Part shown: positions 53,403-61,472 of the stretch, one piece after another
Layout of the letters: each line of letters starts with the position of its first letter
Numbering within the stretch: position 1 is the first letter of the stretch
Position numbers and translations under genes: made by a program
Assembly: GCF_004339525.1 (NCBI RefSeq)
Contig: NZ_SMGE01000001.1
Location: forward strand, 372,001 to 436,000
Direction of reading: 5' to 3'
Origin: Flavobacterium sp. 90
GTDB taxonomy: Bacteria; Bacteroidota; Bacteroidia; Flavobacteriales; Flavobacteriaceae
Length of the DNA: 64,000 bases
Notes under the pieces: model-generated
What the model was told of the DNA's origin: nothing
The model's input: only the letters and a program-made list of their open reading frames with translations
Databases searched by the model: none

Positions 53403-53852
53403 ATGAAAATTACGATTCCCCTGTCGGTATTATTCCTGTTACTTTCTACCATTTCATTCAGCCAGACAATTGCTGATTTAAAACTAAAAGCCAAAGAAAT
53501 TCCAAAAACCTACACCAATAGCGACGGTAATAACTGTATCACTCCTCAGGCTTGTACATTCTACAATGACATTGCAACTTATAGCAACATTGTTGGAGTC
53601 GTAAAAAGCAAGGCGATTCAAAGTTTCAAAAGCAAAAAAGATAGCGGATCTATCATGTATTTTGAATTCGAAAACAGATTCAAAGGCGACAGATTTCTAC
53701 AAGGTTTACTTTGGGGAAAAGACGGTCAGCCAACTGATGAACATCCGGAAGAATATCTTGCAAAAGGAAAATTTCTGATCATATGGAGTTTTCATCCTGA
53801 TAGCGTAATCAGAGAAAAATCAGAAGCCAAAATAGAGGCCCTTTTGCAATAA
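53403..53852 (+). CDS. exported protein of unknown function, 149 residues
   Basis: Signal peptide KITIPLSVLFLLLSTISFSQ. The mature protein has a conserved-looking CITPQACTFYNDIATYS segment (two Cys, residues 43 and 49, possibly a disulfide), then FENRFKGDRFLQGLLWGKDG, FLIIWSFHPDSVIRE and a terminal helix. Family unknown. A damaged copy of its 3' end lies at 55296-55377, after two other genes. Confidence 0.62.
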   Translation: MKITIPLSVLFLLLSTISFSQTIADLKLKAKEIPKTYTNSDGNNCITPQACTFYNDIATYSNIVGVVKSKAIQSFKSKKDSGSIMYFEFENRFKGDRFLQGLLWGKDGQPTDEHPEEYLAKGKFLIIWSFHPDSVIREKSEAKIEALLQ

Positions 53853-53878
53853 AAAAACCAAAGTATCATCATAACTAA

Positions 53879-54286
53879 ATGATAAACATCTACAAAATAA
53901 GCTTCCAAATTTACAGAGCAATATTAATCTTAATTTTGCCACTATTCTTATTTGCTAAACTTATGGTTGGTGCGGCTGGACATAATCCTGAAAGTAAAAT
54001 TAGCGATTATGCATTTATAGGATTTGCAATTCTTACTGCAATTTTATTAACCATTTTTAATAAAAATTACCAATCAAAATCAATGCTTAGAAATACTTTG
54101 CGTATTACGATCATCAGTTTGGTTTTTGTAAGTATTATTTTTCTGTTTTATGGATTGTATTATTTTACAATACAATATCTCAACCATAATTTTGATTTTG
54201 AAGATAATATTCCTGTTGCTATTCTTTTAGTACTAATTTCATTGAGCGCAACACTTTTAATTGGGTTAATAAAAAACAAAATATAA
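53879..54286 (+). CDS. small membrane protein, 135 residues
   Basis: Four predicted membrane segments (YRAILILILPLFLFAKLMVG, YAFIGFAILTAILLTIF, ISLVFVSIIFLFYGLYYF, VAILLVLISLSATLLIGLI) with basic ends. Not recognised. First of the two genes between the 53.4-kb gene and the copy of its 3' end. Confidence 0.62.
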   Translation: MINIYKISFQIYRAILILILPLFLFAKLMVGAAGHNPESKISDYAFIGFAILTAILLTIFNKNYQSKSMLRNTLRITIISLVFVSIIFLFYGLYYFTIQYLNHNFDFEDNIPVAILLVLISLSATLLIGLIKNKI

Positions 54287-54339
54287 AACTTGCTATAATT
54301 AATTTATAAAGACCTTCTACTTATAACAGAATCAAACAA

Positions 54340-55287
54340 ATGAAACAATTAGCTTCTATTCTAATACTACTTTTTCTTAGCTGTCATTTTTTAAATGCTC
54401 AGAAAATAAAACAAAAACAAGAGTTTGTAAAAAGCTCAGGTGCTATAGAAGGCAAAAACATTATGGACTTTGAAATTAATGCTGCTATTGATACCACTAT
54501 TATCTCTAAAGAAACGTATTCAATTATAAAAGAAATCTTCCCTTTAGTCGAAAAAGAACAAGATAAAGAAGCCTTAAATTTAGTAAACTCAATTGACGAA
54601 AAAGATTTAGAAACAAACCAGTTGTTAGTAGTAAAAGCTATACTTGAAATGAAATTAGACGAATTATCAAATTCCTATAATTCTTTTTCGAAATACATTC
54701 CACTGGCAAAAAATGATTCCATTAGAAGTTCGGTTTATTATTCATTAGGAATGATTGATACGAAAAGACATTTACAAATTAGCGCTTCTCATAATTTCGA
54801 AAAATCATTAGAATTAGACAATAGAAATCTTTCTACAATTATCGTTTTAGAACAATTAAATTTTGCAAAAAAAGATTTTGACAAAGCCATATTCTATTGC
54901 GAAAAAGCCCTTAAAATAAATCCCAATTTAAATAATGTTTGGAATAATTTGGGTTTTATATATCAACAAAAAGAAAATCATAAAGAAGCTCAAAAAATAT
55001 TCAGCAAAATTATAAAAGATGAGCCTGAAGATCCTTTACCGTACAACAATCGAAGTTATTCGAACCTAAAGTTGGGCTTTACAAAACAAGCTATGGAAGA
55101 CGTTAATAAATCGCTAAAACTTTTTCCTGAAAATTCATACGCATATAGAAACAGAGCTTTGATTTACTTAAACTTAAAAGATGCTAAAAAAGCGTGTCTT
55201 GATATTGAAACCGCTTTTAAACTAGGATATCGCGAGAAATATGGTCCTGATTTGGATTTAATTCAATCTCAGAATTGTAAAAATTAA
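54340..55287 (+). CDS. exported TPR-repeat protein
   Basis: 315 residues. Signal peptide LASILILLFLSCHFLNAQ. From about residue 125 there are five tetratricopeptide-like repeats: SVYYSLGMIDTKRHLQISAS, AIFYCEKALKINPNLNNVWN, NLGFIYQQKENHKEAQKIF, PYNNRSYSNLKLGFTKQAME and AYRNRALIYLNLKDAKKACL. The TPR solenoid mediates protein interactions. The N-terminal 100 residues are less clear. Periplasmic or surface. Confidence 0.78.
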   Translation: MKQLASILILLFLSCHFLNAQKIKQKQEFVKSSGAIEGKNIMDFEINAAIDTTIISKETYSIIKEIFPLVEKEQDKEALNLVNSIDEKDLETNQLLVVKAILEMKLDELSNSYNSFSKYIPLAKNDSIRSSVYYSLGMIDTKRHLQISASHNFEKSLELDNRNLSTIIVLEQLNFAKKDFDKAIFYCEKALKINPNLNNVWNNLGFIYQQKENHKEAQKIFSKIIKDEPEDPLPYNNRSYSNLKLGFTKQAMEDVNKSLKLFPENSYAYRNRALIYLNLKDAKKACLDIETAFKLGYREKYGPDLDLIQSQNCKN

Positions 55288-55295
55288 TTATATTT

Positions 55296-55377
55296 ATCTG
55301 GAGTTTTCATCCGCAATAGCGTGATCAAAGAAAAATCTTAAGCTAAAATTGAAGCATTTTTTATAATAAAAACCAAA
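55296..55377 (+). pseudogene. 3' fragment related to the 53.4-kb gene
   Basis: Aligns along its whole length with 53781-53862: both read about tggagttttcatcc at the start and end in aataaaaaccaaa. A one-base insertion shifts the frame and creates stop codons. It is a duplicated gene tail, including part of the downstream region. Confidence 0.8.
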
Positions 55378-55384
55378 CCAAAAA

Positions 55385-55858
55385 ATGAACAGACAAGGCG
55401 CAGTTGGAGCATTGCTTGACATATACGAACAGACAATTTCAGATCTTAAAAATGTCATTCAAGATATTCCTGATAATGTTTTGACAAAAATCATAGACGA
55501 AAAAACAACAAACGAAGATTGTAGATCCATACAAACAATTCTATCTCACGTTGTAAGTTCCGGTTATAGCTATGCCACAAGTATTCATAATCAAAAAGGA
55601 CATAATGCTAAGCGACCTGAAAAGGTTTTTCATGTGACTATTGCCGAATATTTAAATGACTTAACGAATGTTTTTATCTTTACCGAAAGTGTTTTCAAAG
55701 AAATTAAAGATGAAGAATTAGAACAACCTGACAATTCATTAAAAATACAAACTGGTTGGGGACAAGCCTACGATATTGAGCAAATTACAGAACATGCCAT
55801 TGTTCATATCCTTCGACACAAGCGACAAATAGAAAAAATGAAACGCGATAATTTGTAG
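55385..55858 (+). CDS. DinB-superfamily protein
   Basis: 157 residues, four-helix bundle. Putative metal ligands are His in TILSHVVSSGYSYA (about 59) and the His pair in ITEHAIVHILRHKRQIEKM. The second helix LLDIYEQTISDLKNVIQDI fits the fold. Distinct from the DinB protein at 17568. Function unknown, cytosolic. Starts just after the 53.4-kb fragment. Confidence 0.75.
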   Translation: MNRQGAVGALLDIYEQTISDLKNVIQDIPDNVLTKIIDEKTTNEDCRSIQTILSHVVSSGYSYATSIHNQKGHNAKRPEKVFHVTIAEYLNDLTNVFIFTESVFKEIKDEELEQPDNSLKIQTGWGQAYDIEQITEHAIVHILRHKRQIEKMKRDNL

Positions 55859-55975
55859 CGAAATTGCTTCGCTTGACACTGAAATTAGAATAAACAAAAA
55901 ACATTTTTAAAATCGATACTAATCCCAGCTTCATTTTTAATTTGTAATTTCGTCAAACTAAAAATAAATTTCAAA

Positions 55976-56338
55976 ATGAAACCACAAATCCGAATTCTGC
56001 TTTATTCCCTATTATTTTTCACCTACAGTTTTTCAACTTCACTTTTACTTACATTAGGCGAAAAACTAAAAGACCATAGATTTATAACTTTAGGCTGCGG
56101 TTTTTTTGTGATAAATATTATTTTTTCCCTTTTTGTACTTAAATGGAACTCTTTATTAAGCATAATCTGTTCTATTGTAATTACAGCTTTAGCCTTATTT
56201 CTGGCTTTGAGAATTGGAGATTTACATCTATTTCCAAAATACGATGAATATGGTATTAAAACAGCTTTGATGGCAAATGCAGTTTTTTCAATTATCTTTT
56301 GGGAAATTGTTTATCAGGTGAAAGCTAGAAAACAATAA
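55976..56338 (+). CDS. four-segment membrane protein, paralogue A
   Basis: 120 residues with four membrane segments (RILLYSLLFFTYSFSTSLLL, FITLGCGFFVINIIFSLFVL, LLSIICSIVITALALFLAL, MANAVFSIIFWEIVYQV). Shares GDLHLF, xANAVFSxxFWExxYQ and ITLG.GF..IN with paralogue B at 57894. Cytoplasmic-membrane protein of unknown function. A diverged third copy's tail is at 57838-57897. Confidence 0.68.
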   Translation: MKPQIRILLYSLLFFTYSFSTSLLLTLGEKLKDHRFITLGCGFFVINIIFSLFVLKWNSLLSIICSIVITALALFLALRIGDLHLFPKYDEYGIKTALMANAVFSIIFWEIVYQVKARKQ

Positions 56339-56374
56339 AAAAGGCTAATACTGATATTTTAATGAAAGAATAAA

Positions 56375-56812
56375 ATGCGGACTACTTTTATAGCGTTAAT
56401 TGGATTTGGTTTCTTTTCTCTTTCATTATTTAGCATGAATAAATTGAAATTGGCAGAAGATACAATTCAAAATAAAAAGAAATGTTCCGTTGAAAATATA
56501 ACCTTAAAAACAGAAAGAACTGAAAAAGATCGACACTTTCTTTTTTGGAGATTACCGCACAAAAAAGTAACTATTGTTGACAGAATAATTAGTGCTGACG
56601 GGAAAGTAATTTTAAAGAAAACATCGGTTTTAGTTTGTTCATCTTGTGCCTGTGATAGCAGACGGTTTCGTAGAATCAAAATTGTTGGCAATGAAATATG
56701 GATTTTTCAATATAATAGAGACCCAGAAAAAGCAGTTATAAAACGCTATGATTTTTGTAAAAATTATCTAAGTAAAAAAATGTGGGACGAAGGAGATTTT
56801 AATGATTATTAA
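56375..56812 (+). CDS. exported or anchored protein of unknown function, 145 residues
   Basis: N-terminal hydrophobic stretch TFIALIGFGFFSLSLFS, a signal or anchor. The rest is basic and beta-like with a Cys-rich VLVCSSCACDSRRFRRIKIV (three Cys about 87-92) and KRYDFCKNYLSKKMWDEG. Not recognised. One of two genes between membrane paralogue A and the fragment at 57838. Confidence 0.6.
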   Translation: MRTTFIALIGFGFFSLSLFSMNKLKLAEDTIQNKKKCSVENITLKTERTEKDRHFLFWRLPHKKVTIVDRIISADGKVILKKTSVLVCSSCACDSRRFRRIKIVGNEIWIFQYNRDPEKAVIKRYDFCKNYLSKKMWDEGDFNDY

Positions 56813-56879
56813 AATCAGTAATTACTGCTATATAAAGATAATCTCAAAAAACTAAACTTCTCCTAATAGTATTTAAGAA

Positions 56880-57800
56880 ATGAATCTGAAAACAATTTTA
56901 ATTTTTCTGTTGTCAACAATCTTCGCTTATTCGCAAACGAAAAAAGAGATCAGTTGTGCTGATCTTAAGTATAAAGATTATTATTTTAATGAAAAAAACA
57001 CTTTTAAAAATGGAGCTATTAAATTGTTTTCAGATAAAAATGGAAAACGTTTTGATGCACTAAATAAACTCATTTTAAAAAATAGTGAATACATTTTAGA
57101 ACTAAATCTTAAGAACAATAGCATAACATTTCATAAGCCAGATTCTCTTTTTGATTATTCTGAAGATAACAAAACATTCAGAAACTGGGTTGATCATCTT
57201 GATCTTTCGAAAATTTTCACTTTGAATTCCGAATCAAAATTGCATCAAAAATTGTCTGAGGAAATGCAACTTAATAATGAATCGGGAGAACTTTCTACAA
57301 CAGTTTTCTGCTTAGATAAAATTCTTGTTTATCAAATTCAACTAAATGACGCCAGAGATAAAGGTTCTCCTTATGATGAATTTTTAAATATCGATTTAAA
57401 CAAAATGGAATTAGTCGATTTCAATTCCCTAATAACTATCAATCAACAAGATGCTTTCAATAAAGCCGTTTTAACTTATACCAACAATCATAAAAAAGAA
57501 ATCGTAAATAATTATAAAGAAATATTATCTAACGGATTTGGCGATTTATTATATACATATCAACTTGCTTTTCAAAAACCTAATTATGATTATCATAAAA
57601 TAAATTGCAAAATTAATTCTTCTAATTTTTCTCATTTTAGCGCCAAAGGCATCGTTTTTAAAGTCAATGTTTTGGATAAAAATAAGAACGAGGAAAATGA
57701 ACCAATTGGAGAATATGTTTCTGAAATAGTAATTCCGTACAAAGAGCTTATACAGTATTTTGATAAAAAGAATAATTTGTATTCAAGTATCAATAAATAA
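56880..57800 (+). CDS. exported protein of unknown function, 306 residues
   Basis: Signal peptide LKTILIFLLSTIFAYSQ. The mature protein is beta/alpha mixed with repeated KxxNxxNNSI-type loops (YILELNLKNNSITFHKP) and a VFCLDKILVYQIQLNDAR segment. No catalytic motif or known domain was recognised. Second gene between paralogue A and its fragment. Confidence 0.6.
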   Translation: MNLKTILIFLLSTIFAYSQTKKEISCADLKYKDYYFNEKNTFKNGAIKLFSDKNGKRFDALNKLILKNSEYILELNLKNNSITFHKPDSLFDYSEDNKTFRNWVDHLDLSKIFTLNSESKLHQKLSEEMQLNNESGELSTTVFCLDKILVYQIQLNDARDKGSPYDEFLNIDLNKMELVDFNSLITINQQDAFNKAVLTYTNNHKKEIVNNYKEILSNGFGDLLYTYQLAFQKPNYDYHKINCKINSSNFSHFSAKGIVFKVNVLDKNKNEENEPIGEYVSEIVIPYKELIQYFDKKNNLYSSINK

Positions 57801-57837
57801 AATTGGCTAGCTAAAAGAAATAAATTACCAAGTAAAT

Positions 57838-57897
57838 ACGGCTTTTTTGATTATCTTTTCAGGCATAATTTATTCCGTGAAAACTAGAAAAAAATGA
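57838..57897 (+). pseudogene. 3' tail of a third membrane-protein paralogue
   Basis: Reads TAFLIIFSGIIYSVKTRKK and stop; the last 17 residues are 10/17 identical to paralogue A's C-terminus (FSIIFWEIVYQVKARKQ), with the stop in the same place. The stop overlaps the ATG of paralogue B at 57894. Confidence 0.68.
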
Positions 57898-58253
57898 AAT
57901 TACAAAACCGATTTTTTGCTTATATAATACTTCTTGTAGTATATTATTTTTCAACTATACTTTTAATGACACTAGATAGTGAATTAAAAATCAATCATTT
58001 ATTTATCACTTTAGGTTTTGGGTTTACGATAATAAATCTTGTTTATTCCTTTTTAATCTTAAAATGGACACCATTATTCAATATCGTATATTCTATTATT
58101 ATTGCCGCAGTAAGTTTGGCATTAGCATTAAAATTTGGAGATTTACATTTGTTTTCCAACTACGATCCTTATGATATCGAAACATGCATAATAGCCAATG
58201 CAGTTTTTTCGGTTGTATTTTGGGAAGTTGCCTATCAAACCAAAAAAATCTAA
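57894..58253 (+). CDS. four-segment membrane protein, paralogue B
   Basis: 119 residues: FFAYIILLVVYYFSTILLM, LFITLGFGFTIINLVYSFL, LFNIVYSIIIAAVSLALAL and IIANAVFSVVFWEVAYQTKK. Paralogue of 55976-56338. ATG overlaps the stop of the fragment just upstream (ATGA). Function unknown. Confidence 0.66.
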   Translation: MKLQNRFFAYIILLVVYYFSTILLMTLDSELKINHLFITLGFGFTIINLVYSFLILKWTPLFNIVYSIIIAAVSLALALKFGDLHLFSNYDPYDIETCIIANAVFSVVFWEVAYQTKKI

Positions 58254-58275
58254 ATATTCCAAATCAAACAATAAA

Positions 58276-58764
58276 ATGAAAATAAAAGTATTAGTTGTCC
58301 TCGTTATATTTTGTTTTGCATCCTGTAAAAATTCAGAGAAAGTAGAACGAGAAAATGAACCTACAATTTATAAAGTCGAAAAAGATGATCCGGAAATGTC
58401 TGAAGCAATTAAAAAAGCCAATCAAACATTATCCGATTTCAATTCAGCATTGCTAAACCCAAAAATTGAAGTCAAATCATTGAAAGTCAAATTTGAAACC
58501 TCGAACGGAAACGAACATATTTGGCTAAGTAATATTGAATATAAAAACGGAAAATATTGGGGAATTTTAGACAATGAGCCTGAATATATCACTGAATACA
58601 AAATAGGAGACAAAATAGAGGTCGATAACTCAAAAATTAGCGATTGGATGTATCTTGAAAACGGAAAATTATTTGGCGGTTATACCATAAAGTTGTTAAG
58701 AAGCAGGATGACTGATGATGAGAAAAAACAATTTGATGTTGAAAGCGGCATGCAAATCGATTAA
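58276..58764 (+). CDS. DUF2314 lipoprotein
   Basis: 162 residues from the ATG at 58276. Lipobox CFASCKNS (Cys17). The DUF2314 region (about 60-150) reads VKFETSNGNEHIWLSNIEYK, GKYWGILDNEPEYITEYKIG, and SDWMYLENGKLFGGYTIKLL, matching the W-L-x-x-I/V...G-x-L-x-N-x-P pattern. Family role unknown. Periplasmic or envelope. Confidence 0.78.
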   Translation: MKIKVLVVLVIFCFASCKNSEKVERENEPTIYKVEKDDPEMSEAIKKANQTLSDFNSALLNPKIEVKSLKVKFETSNGNEHIWLSNIEYKNGKYWGILDNEPEYITEYKIGDKIEVDNSKISDWMYLENGKLFGGYTIKLLRSRMTDDEKKQFDVESGMQID

Positions 58765-58773
58765 AACAATAAA

Positions 58774-59187
58774 ATGAACATTTATATATTTGGAAACGGA
58801 AACATTAGTTTCACCGATTTTAAAAAACATTACGAAAGTGTTATTAATAAATATATTGACGACAAAAACGTAAACTTTTTACTTTGCGACTTTAGAGGTG
58901 TAGATGTTCTCGCTATGGAAGTCCTAAAATGCAATACTGCAAATGTTTCGGTTTATCATATTGGTGGGAATCCAAGATATATCTCTGATAAATTCAAAAC
59001 TAAAGTTAGCAGCTGGAAAGTAATTGGAGATTTTGAAAATGATGAACAAAGAGATTCTGAGGTTATAAAAAATTGCACACATTTTATTGCAATCGATTTT
59101 AATTCTGATTCGAATCGAAAAAGCGGAACGCAAAGAAATATTGAACATTGCGAAAAATTAGGCAAAATTAGATTAACCGAAGAATAA
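58774..59187 (+). CDS. Rossmann-like small protein, SLOG-like
   Basis: 137 residues, cytosolic. Opens IYIFGNGNISFTDFKKHY, then VNFLLCDFRGVDVLAMEVL and VSVYHIGGNPRYISDKF, and ends SGTQRNIEHCEKLGKIRL. This alternation of beta strands and Gly-rich turns resembles SLOG/TIR-adjacent nucleotide-binding domains, but it is short and the match is not firm. It overlaps the end of the accessory island. Role unknown. Confidence 0.5.
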   Translation: MNIYIFGNGNISFTDFKKHYESVINKYIDDKNVNFLLCDFRGVDVLAMEVLKCNTANVSVYHIGGNPRYISDKFKTKVSSWKVIGDFENDEQRDSEVIKNCTHFIAIDFNSDSNRKSGTQRNIEHCEKLGKIRLTEE

Positions 59188-59256
59188 CAATCCTAATCGT
59201 TTTAATTTGAGATTACATTTACTAATTACTTAAATCTCAGCTAAACTTCTAATATC

Positions 59257-60159
59257 ATGAAACAGCTTACAGTATATCAAATCGATTCTTTTACAAAAGA
59301 AAAATTCAAAGGAAATCCTGCCGGAGTAGTTGTAAATGCAGACGGATTACAGGATTATGAAATGCAGCAAATCGCAAGAGAATTAAACAACTCCGAAACT
59401 GCCTTTCTTTTCTCGCCAGATAACGATGATTGCGATGGCGTAATACGCTATTTTACGCCAAGTATCGAAGTTCCAATTTGTGGTCATGCTACAATTGCGG
59501 CAATGTATGCCAAAGCGCTCGAAGATAATTTGGATTCTTGCGTATTAAGGATGAAAACTAAAATTGGTATTCTGCCTTTCGAAATCATCAAAGAAAATGG
59601 AGATTATCAGGTTTTGATGACACAAGGATCTTTTGAACTTAGTCCGGTGTTTGACGACGATACTACTAAAAAAATGATCGCAGCACTAGGACTTGAAGAG
59701 GATGATATCGACGCAAAATGTCCAATTCAAATTGCTTCTACGGGACATTCAAAAGTTATGATTGGAATTAAAAGCCGAGAAAAACTCAATACTTTATCTC
59801 CAAAATACAGCGATCTTGCCGAATTAAGCAAACACATCAATTGTAACGGCTATTTTGTTTTTACATTCGATTCTGATAATAAAGATATCCTGACTTACGG
59901 CAGAATGTTTGCTCCTGCAATTGGTATAAATGAAGATCCTGTTACCGGAAATGCAAACGGACCTTTAGGTGGTTATTTGGTACAAAACAATATCGTTCCT
60001 TTTAAGGATAACAAACTCGAATTCAACGGAAGACAAGGCGAAAAAATAAACCGACTTGGTACAATATCAGTTAAAGTTTTGGTCGAAAATGATAAACCTG
60101 CGTTAATTCAAATAAAAGGTGACGCCGTTGTTGTATTTAAAACCGTAATAGAAATTTAA
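59257..60159 (+). CDS. PhzF-family isomerase
   Basis: 300 residues, two-lobed DapF-like fold. Family motifs are YQIDSFTKEKFKGNPAGVV at the start, the catalytic Glu in ELNNSETAFLFSPD, ICGHATIAAMY, and EDPVTGNANGPLGGYL near residue 230. Members isomerise or cyclise small carboxylates, PhzF itself acting in phenazine synthesis; this one is of unassigned substrate. A terminator follows. Confidence 0.9.
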   Translation: MKQLTVYQIDSFTKEKFKGNPAGVVVNADGLQDYEMQQIARELNNSETAFLFSPDNDDCDGVIRYFTPSIEVPICGHATIAAMYAKALEDNLDSCVLRMKTKIGILPFEIIKENGDYQVLMTQGSFELSPVFDDDTTKKMIAALGLEEDDIDAKCPIQIASTGHSKVMIGIKSREKLNTLSPKYSDLAELSKHINCNGYFVFTFDSDNKDILTYGRMFAPAIGINEDPVTGNANGPLGGYLVQNNIVPFKDNKLEFNGRQGEKINRLGTISVKVLVENDKPALIQIKGDAVVVFKTVIEI

Positions 60160-60186
60160 AAAACATCAAAATCGAGATGTTTTTTA
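60158..60186 (+). terminator. bidirectional terminator after phzF-like gene
   Basis: AAAAAACATC...GATGTTTTTT stem in the gap between convergent genes; T runs on both strands. Confidence 0.75.
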
Positions 60187-60204
60187 AATTTCTATAAATT
60201 ACTC

Positions 60205-60534
60205 TTAAATACTCTCTTCATCAACGCTCGATTTTAAGTACGAAAACCATTTATCTTCCATAGCTTTCTCAATATCAATATTGTGATAATTTGCAAATAA
60301 TAAAACCTGACCTAAAACATCAGCTAATTCGTTTGAAATATTCTTTTTTAATTCTTCAGGCGTTAGATTTCGATTTCGACCTCTAAGGGTATAGGAAAGA
60401 TAATTTTGTGTCAATTCACCCATTTCTTCATGTAATTTTAAAAGATACCAATCTTCATCTCTTTTAATATTGCAGTTTTTTTCATACTGATCAGATACCT
60501 TTACAACCTTTTCTGTTATTACTTTTAAATCCAT
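60205..60534 (-). CDS. MazG-like NTP pyrophosphohydrolase
   Basis: 109 residues. The MazG motif is visible: LHEEMGELTQNY (E-x-x-E) and NELADVLGQVLLFANYH (E-x-x-D), giving the four metal ligands of the all-alpha NTP pyrophosphatase fold. It may hydrolyse non-canonical or stress nucleotides. Convergent with the PhzF gene, alone on the minus strand here. Confidence 0.82.
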   Translation of the reverse strand: MDLKVITEKVVKVSDQYEKNCNIKRDEDWYLLKLHEEMGELTQNYLSYTLRGRNRNLTPEELKKNISNELADVLGQVLLFANYHNIDIEKAMEDKWFSYLKSSVDEESI

Positions 60535-60636
60535 TAGATTCTACTTATTTTAAATTATATAAACTGATTGATTGCTTTATTACAATGGCAATATATGTCA
60601 ATTATTGTTTCTAAAGATTTTATTTTCATTAAAAAT

Positions 60637-60661
60637 TAGACGCACTGCTGTGCGCCTCTAC
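60637..60661. repeat. GACGCACTGCTGTGCGCCTC repeat
   Basis: tagacgcactgctgtgcgcc + tctac. Same family as 13570 and 63171-63333. Confidence 0.65.
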
Positions 60662-60789
60662 ATTGGAACATTAGGTAAAACAAACATGCATAGCGTTGCG
60701 TTTCTGCTTTCATAATTCGTTAATTTAAAATTTCATAATTTTATATCACGATTATTAATCAATGATCGGAATTGCGTTCTAATTTTTTA

Positions 60790-61197
60790 ATGATGAATCT
60801 TATGGAAACGAAAAGAATATGGGCAAATTTTGGTGTAGAGGATTTAGACAGAACAACTAAATTCTATACTGATTTAGGTTTTAAACCAAACGGACATAAT
60901 ACAAACAATGAATTGCGAAGTTTTCTTTTTGGCGATGATAATTTCATCATTCATTTTTTTGTAAAAAAGCAATTTAAATGGGCTGTTAATGGCGAAATGG
61001 CGGATTTAAATATTGGAAATGAAATTATATTTTCCCTTTCTGCCGAAAGCAAAGAGGAAGTCGATCAATGGGTTACAACTGTTAAAAAAGCCGGAGGAAA
61101 AATCTTTGCTGAGCCTCAGGAGTATGGAAAAGGATATTTCTTTGGATTTTCTGATCCGGATGGTCATAAATTTAATTTCTTGTATTGGCCAAAGTAG
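60790..61197 (+). CDS. VOC-family (glyoxalase/bleomycin-resistance-like) protein
   Basis: 135 residues from the ATG at 60790; 60793 and 60802 (METKRIWANFGVEDLDRT) are also possible. One vicinal-oxygen-chelate domain with two beta-alpha-beta-beta modules: IWANFGVEDLDRTTKFYTDL, FGDDNFIIHFFVKKQF, WVTTVKKAGGKIFAEPQEYG, and YFFGFSDPDGHKFNFLYWP. His and Glu in these modules bind a metal in this superfamily. Could be a dioxygenase, isomerase or antibiotic-binding protein. Confidence 0.87.
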   Translation: MMNLMETKRIWANFGVEDLDRTTKFYTDLGFKPNGHNTNNELRSFLFGDDNFIIHFFVKKQFKWAVNGEMADLNIGNEIIFSLSAESKEEVDQWVTTVKKAGGKIFAEPQEYGKGYFFGFSDPDGHKFNFLYWPK

Positions 61198-61247
61198 AAT
61201 AATTTTTTTACTAAACACTGAAAGAGGGACTGCTTTTAAATACGAAA

Positions 61248-61272
61248 AGACGCACTGTTGTGTATCTCTACG
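61248..61272. repeat. GACGCACTGTTGTG repeat, diverged
   Basis: agacgcactgttgtgtatctctac, the diverged family member of 60637-60661. Confidence 0.55.
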
Positions 61273-61299
61273 TTAATTATGAAAAATAATATTTCTAAT

Positions 61300-61398
61300 C
61301 TAGCCCCGATAGAGCCGATATCCTCGTAATGAAATGGAGAGATAAAGGCGAAAGCGGGACTAAAGGTGATTATGAAAACAAAAACTTCTGCTCCTGAA
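61300..61398 (-). repeat. structured element CAGGAGC...GGGCTAG, inverted copy
   Basis: Minus-strand copy of the 9841/19627 family: ttcaggagcagaagttt at the start and tatcggggctaga at the end. The internal stem is not obvious here. Confidence 0.55.
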
Positions 61399-61472
61399 AT
61401 TTAAAAATTACATTATTTGATTTCATCTAAAAACCGATATATTTACACCTTGAAAAATCAATGGTCTTTAGA

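Noticed and set aside
41128..59187. Integron cassette array
   Set aside because: Only three or four hairpin elements of one family are seen, not every gene has one, and no tyrosine-type integrase is present in the window.
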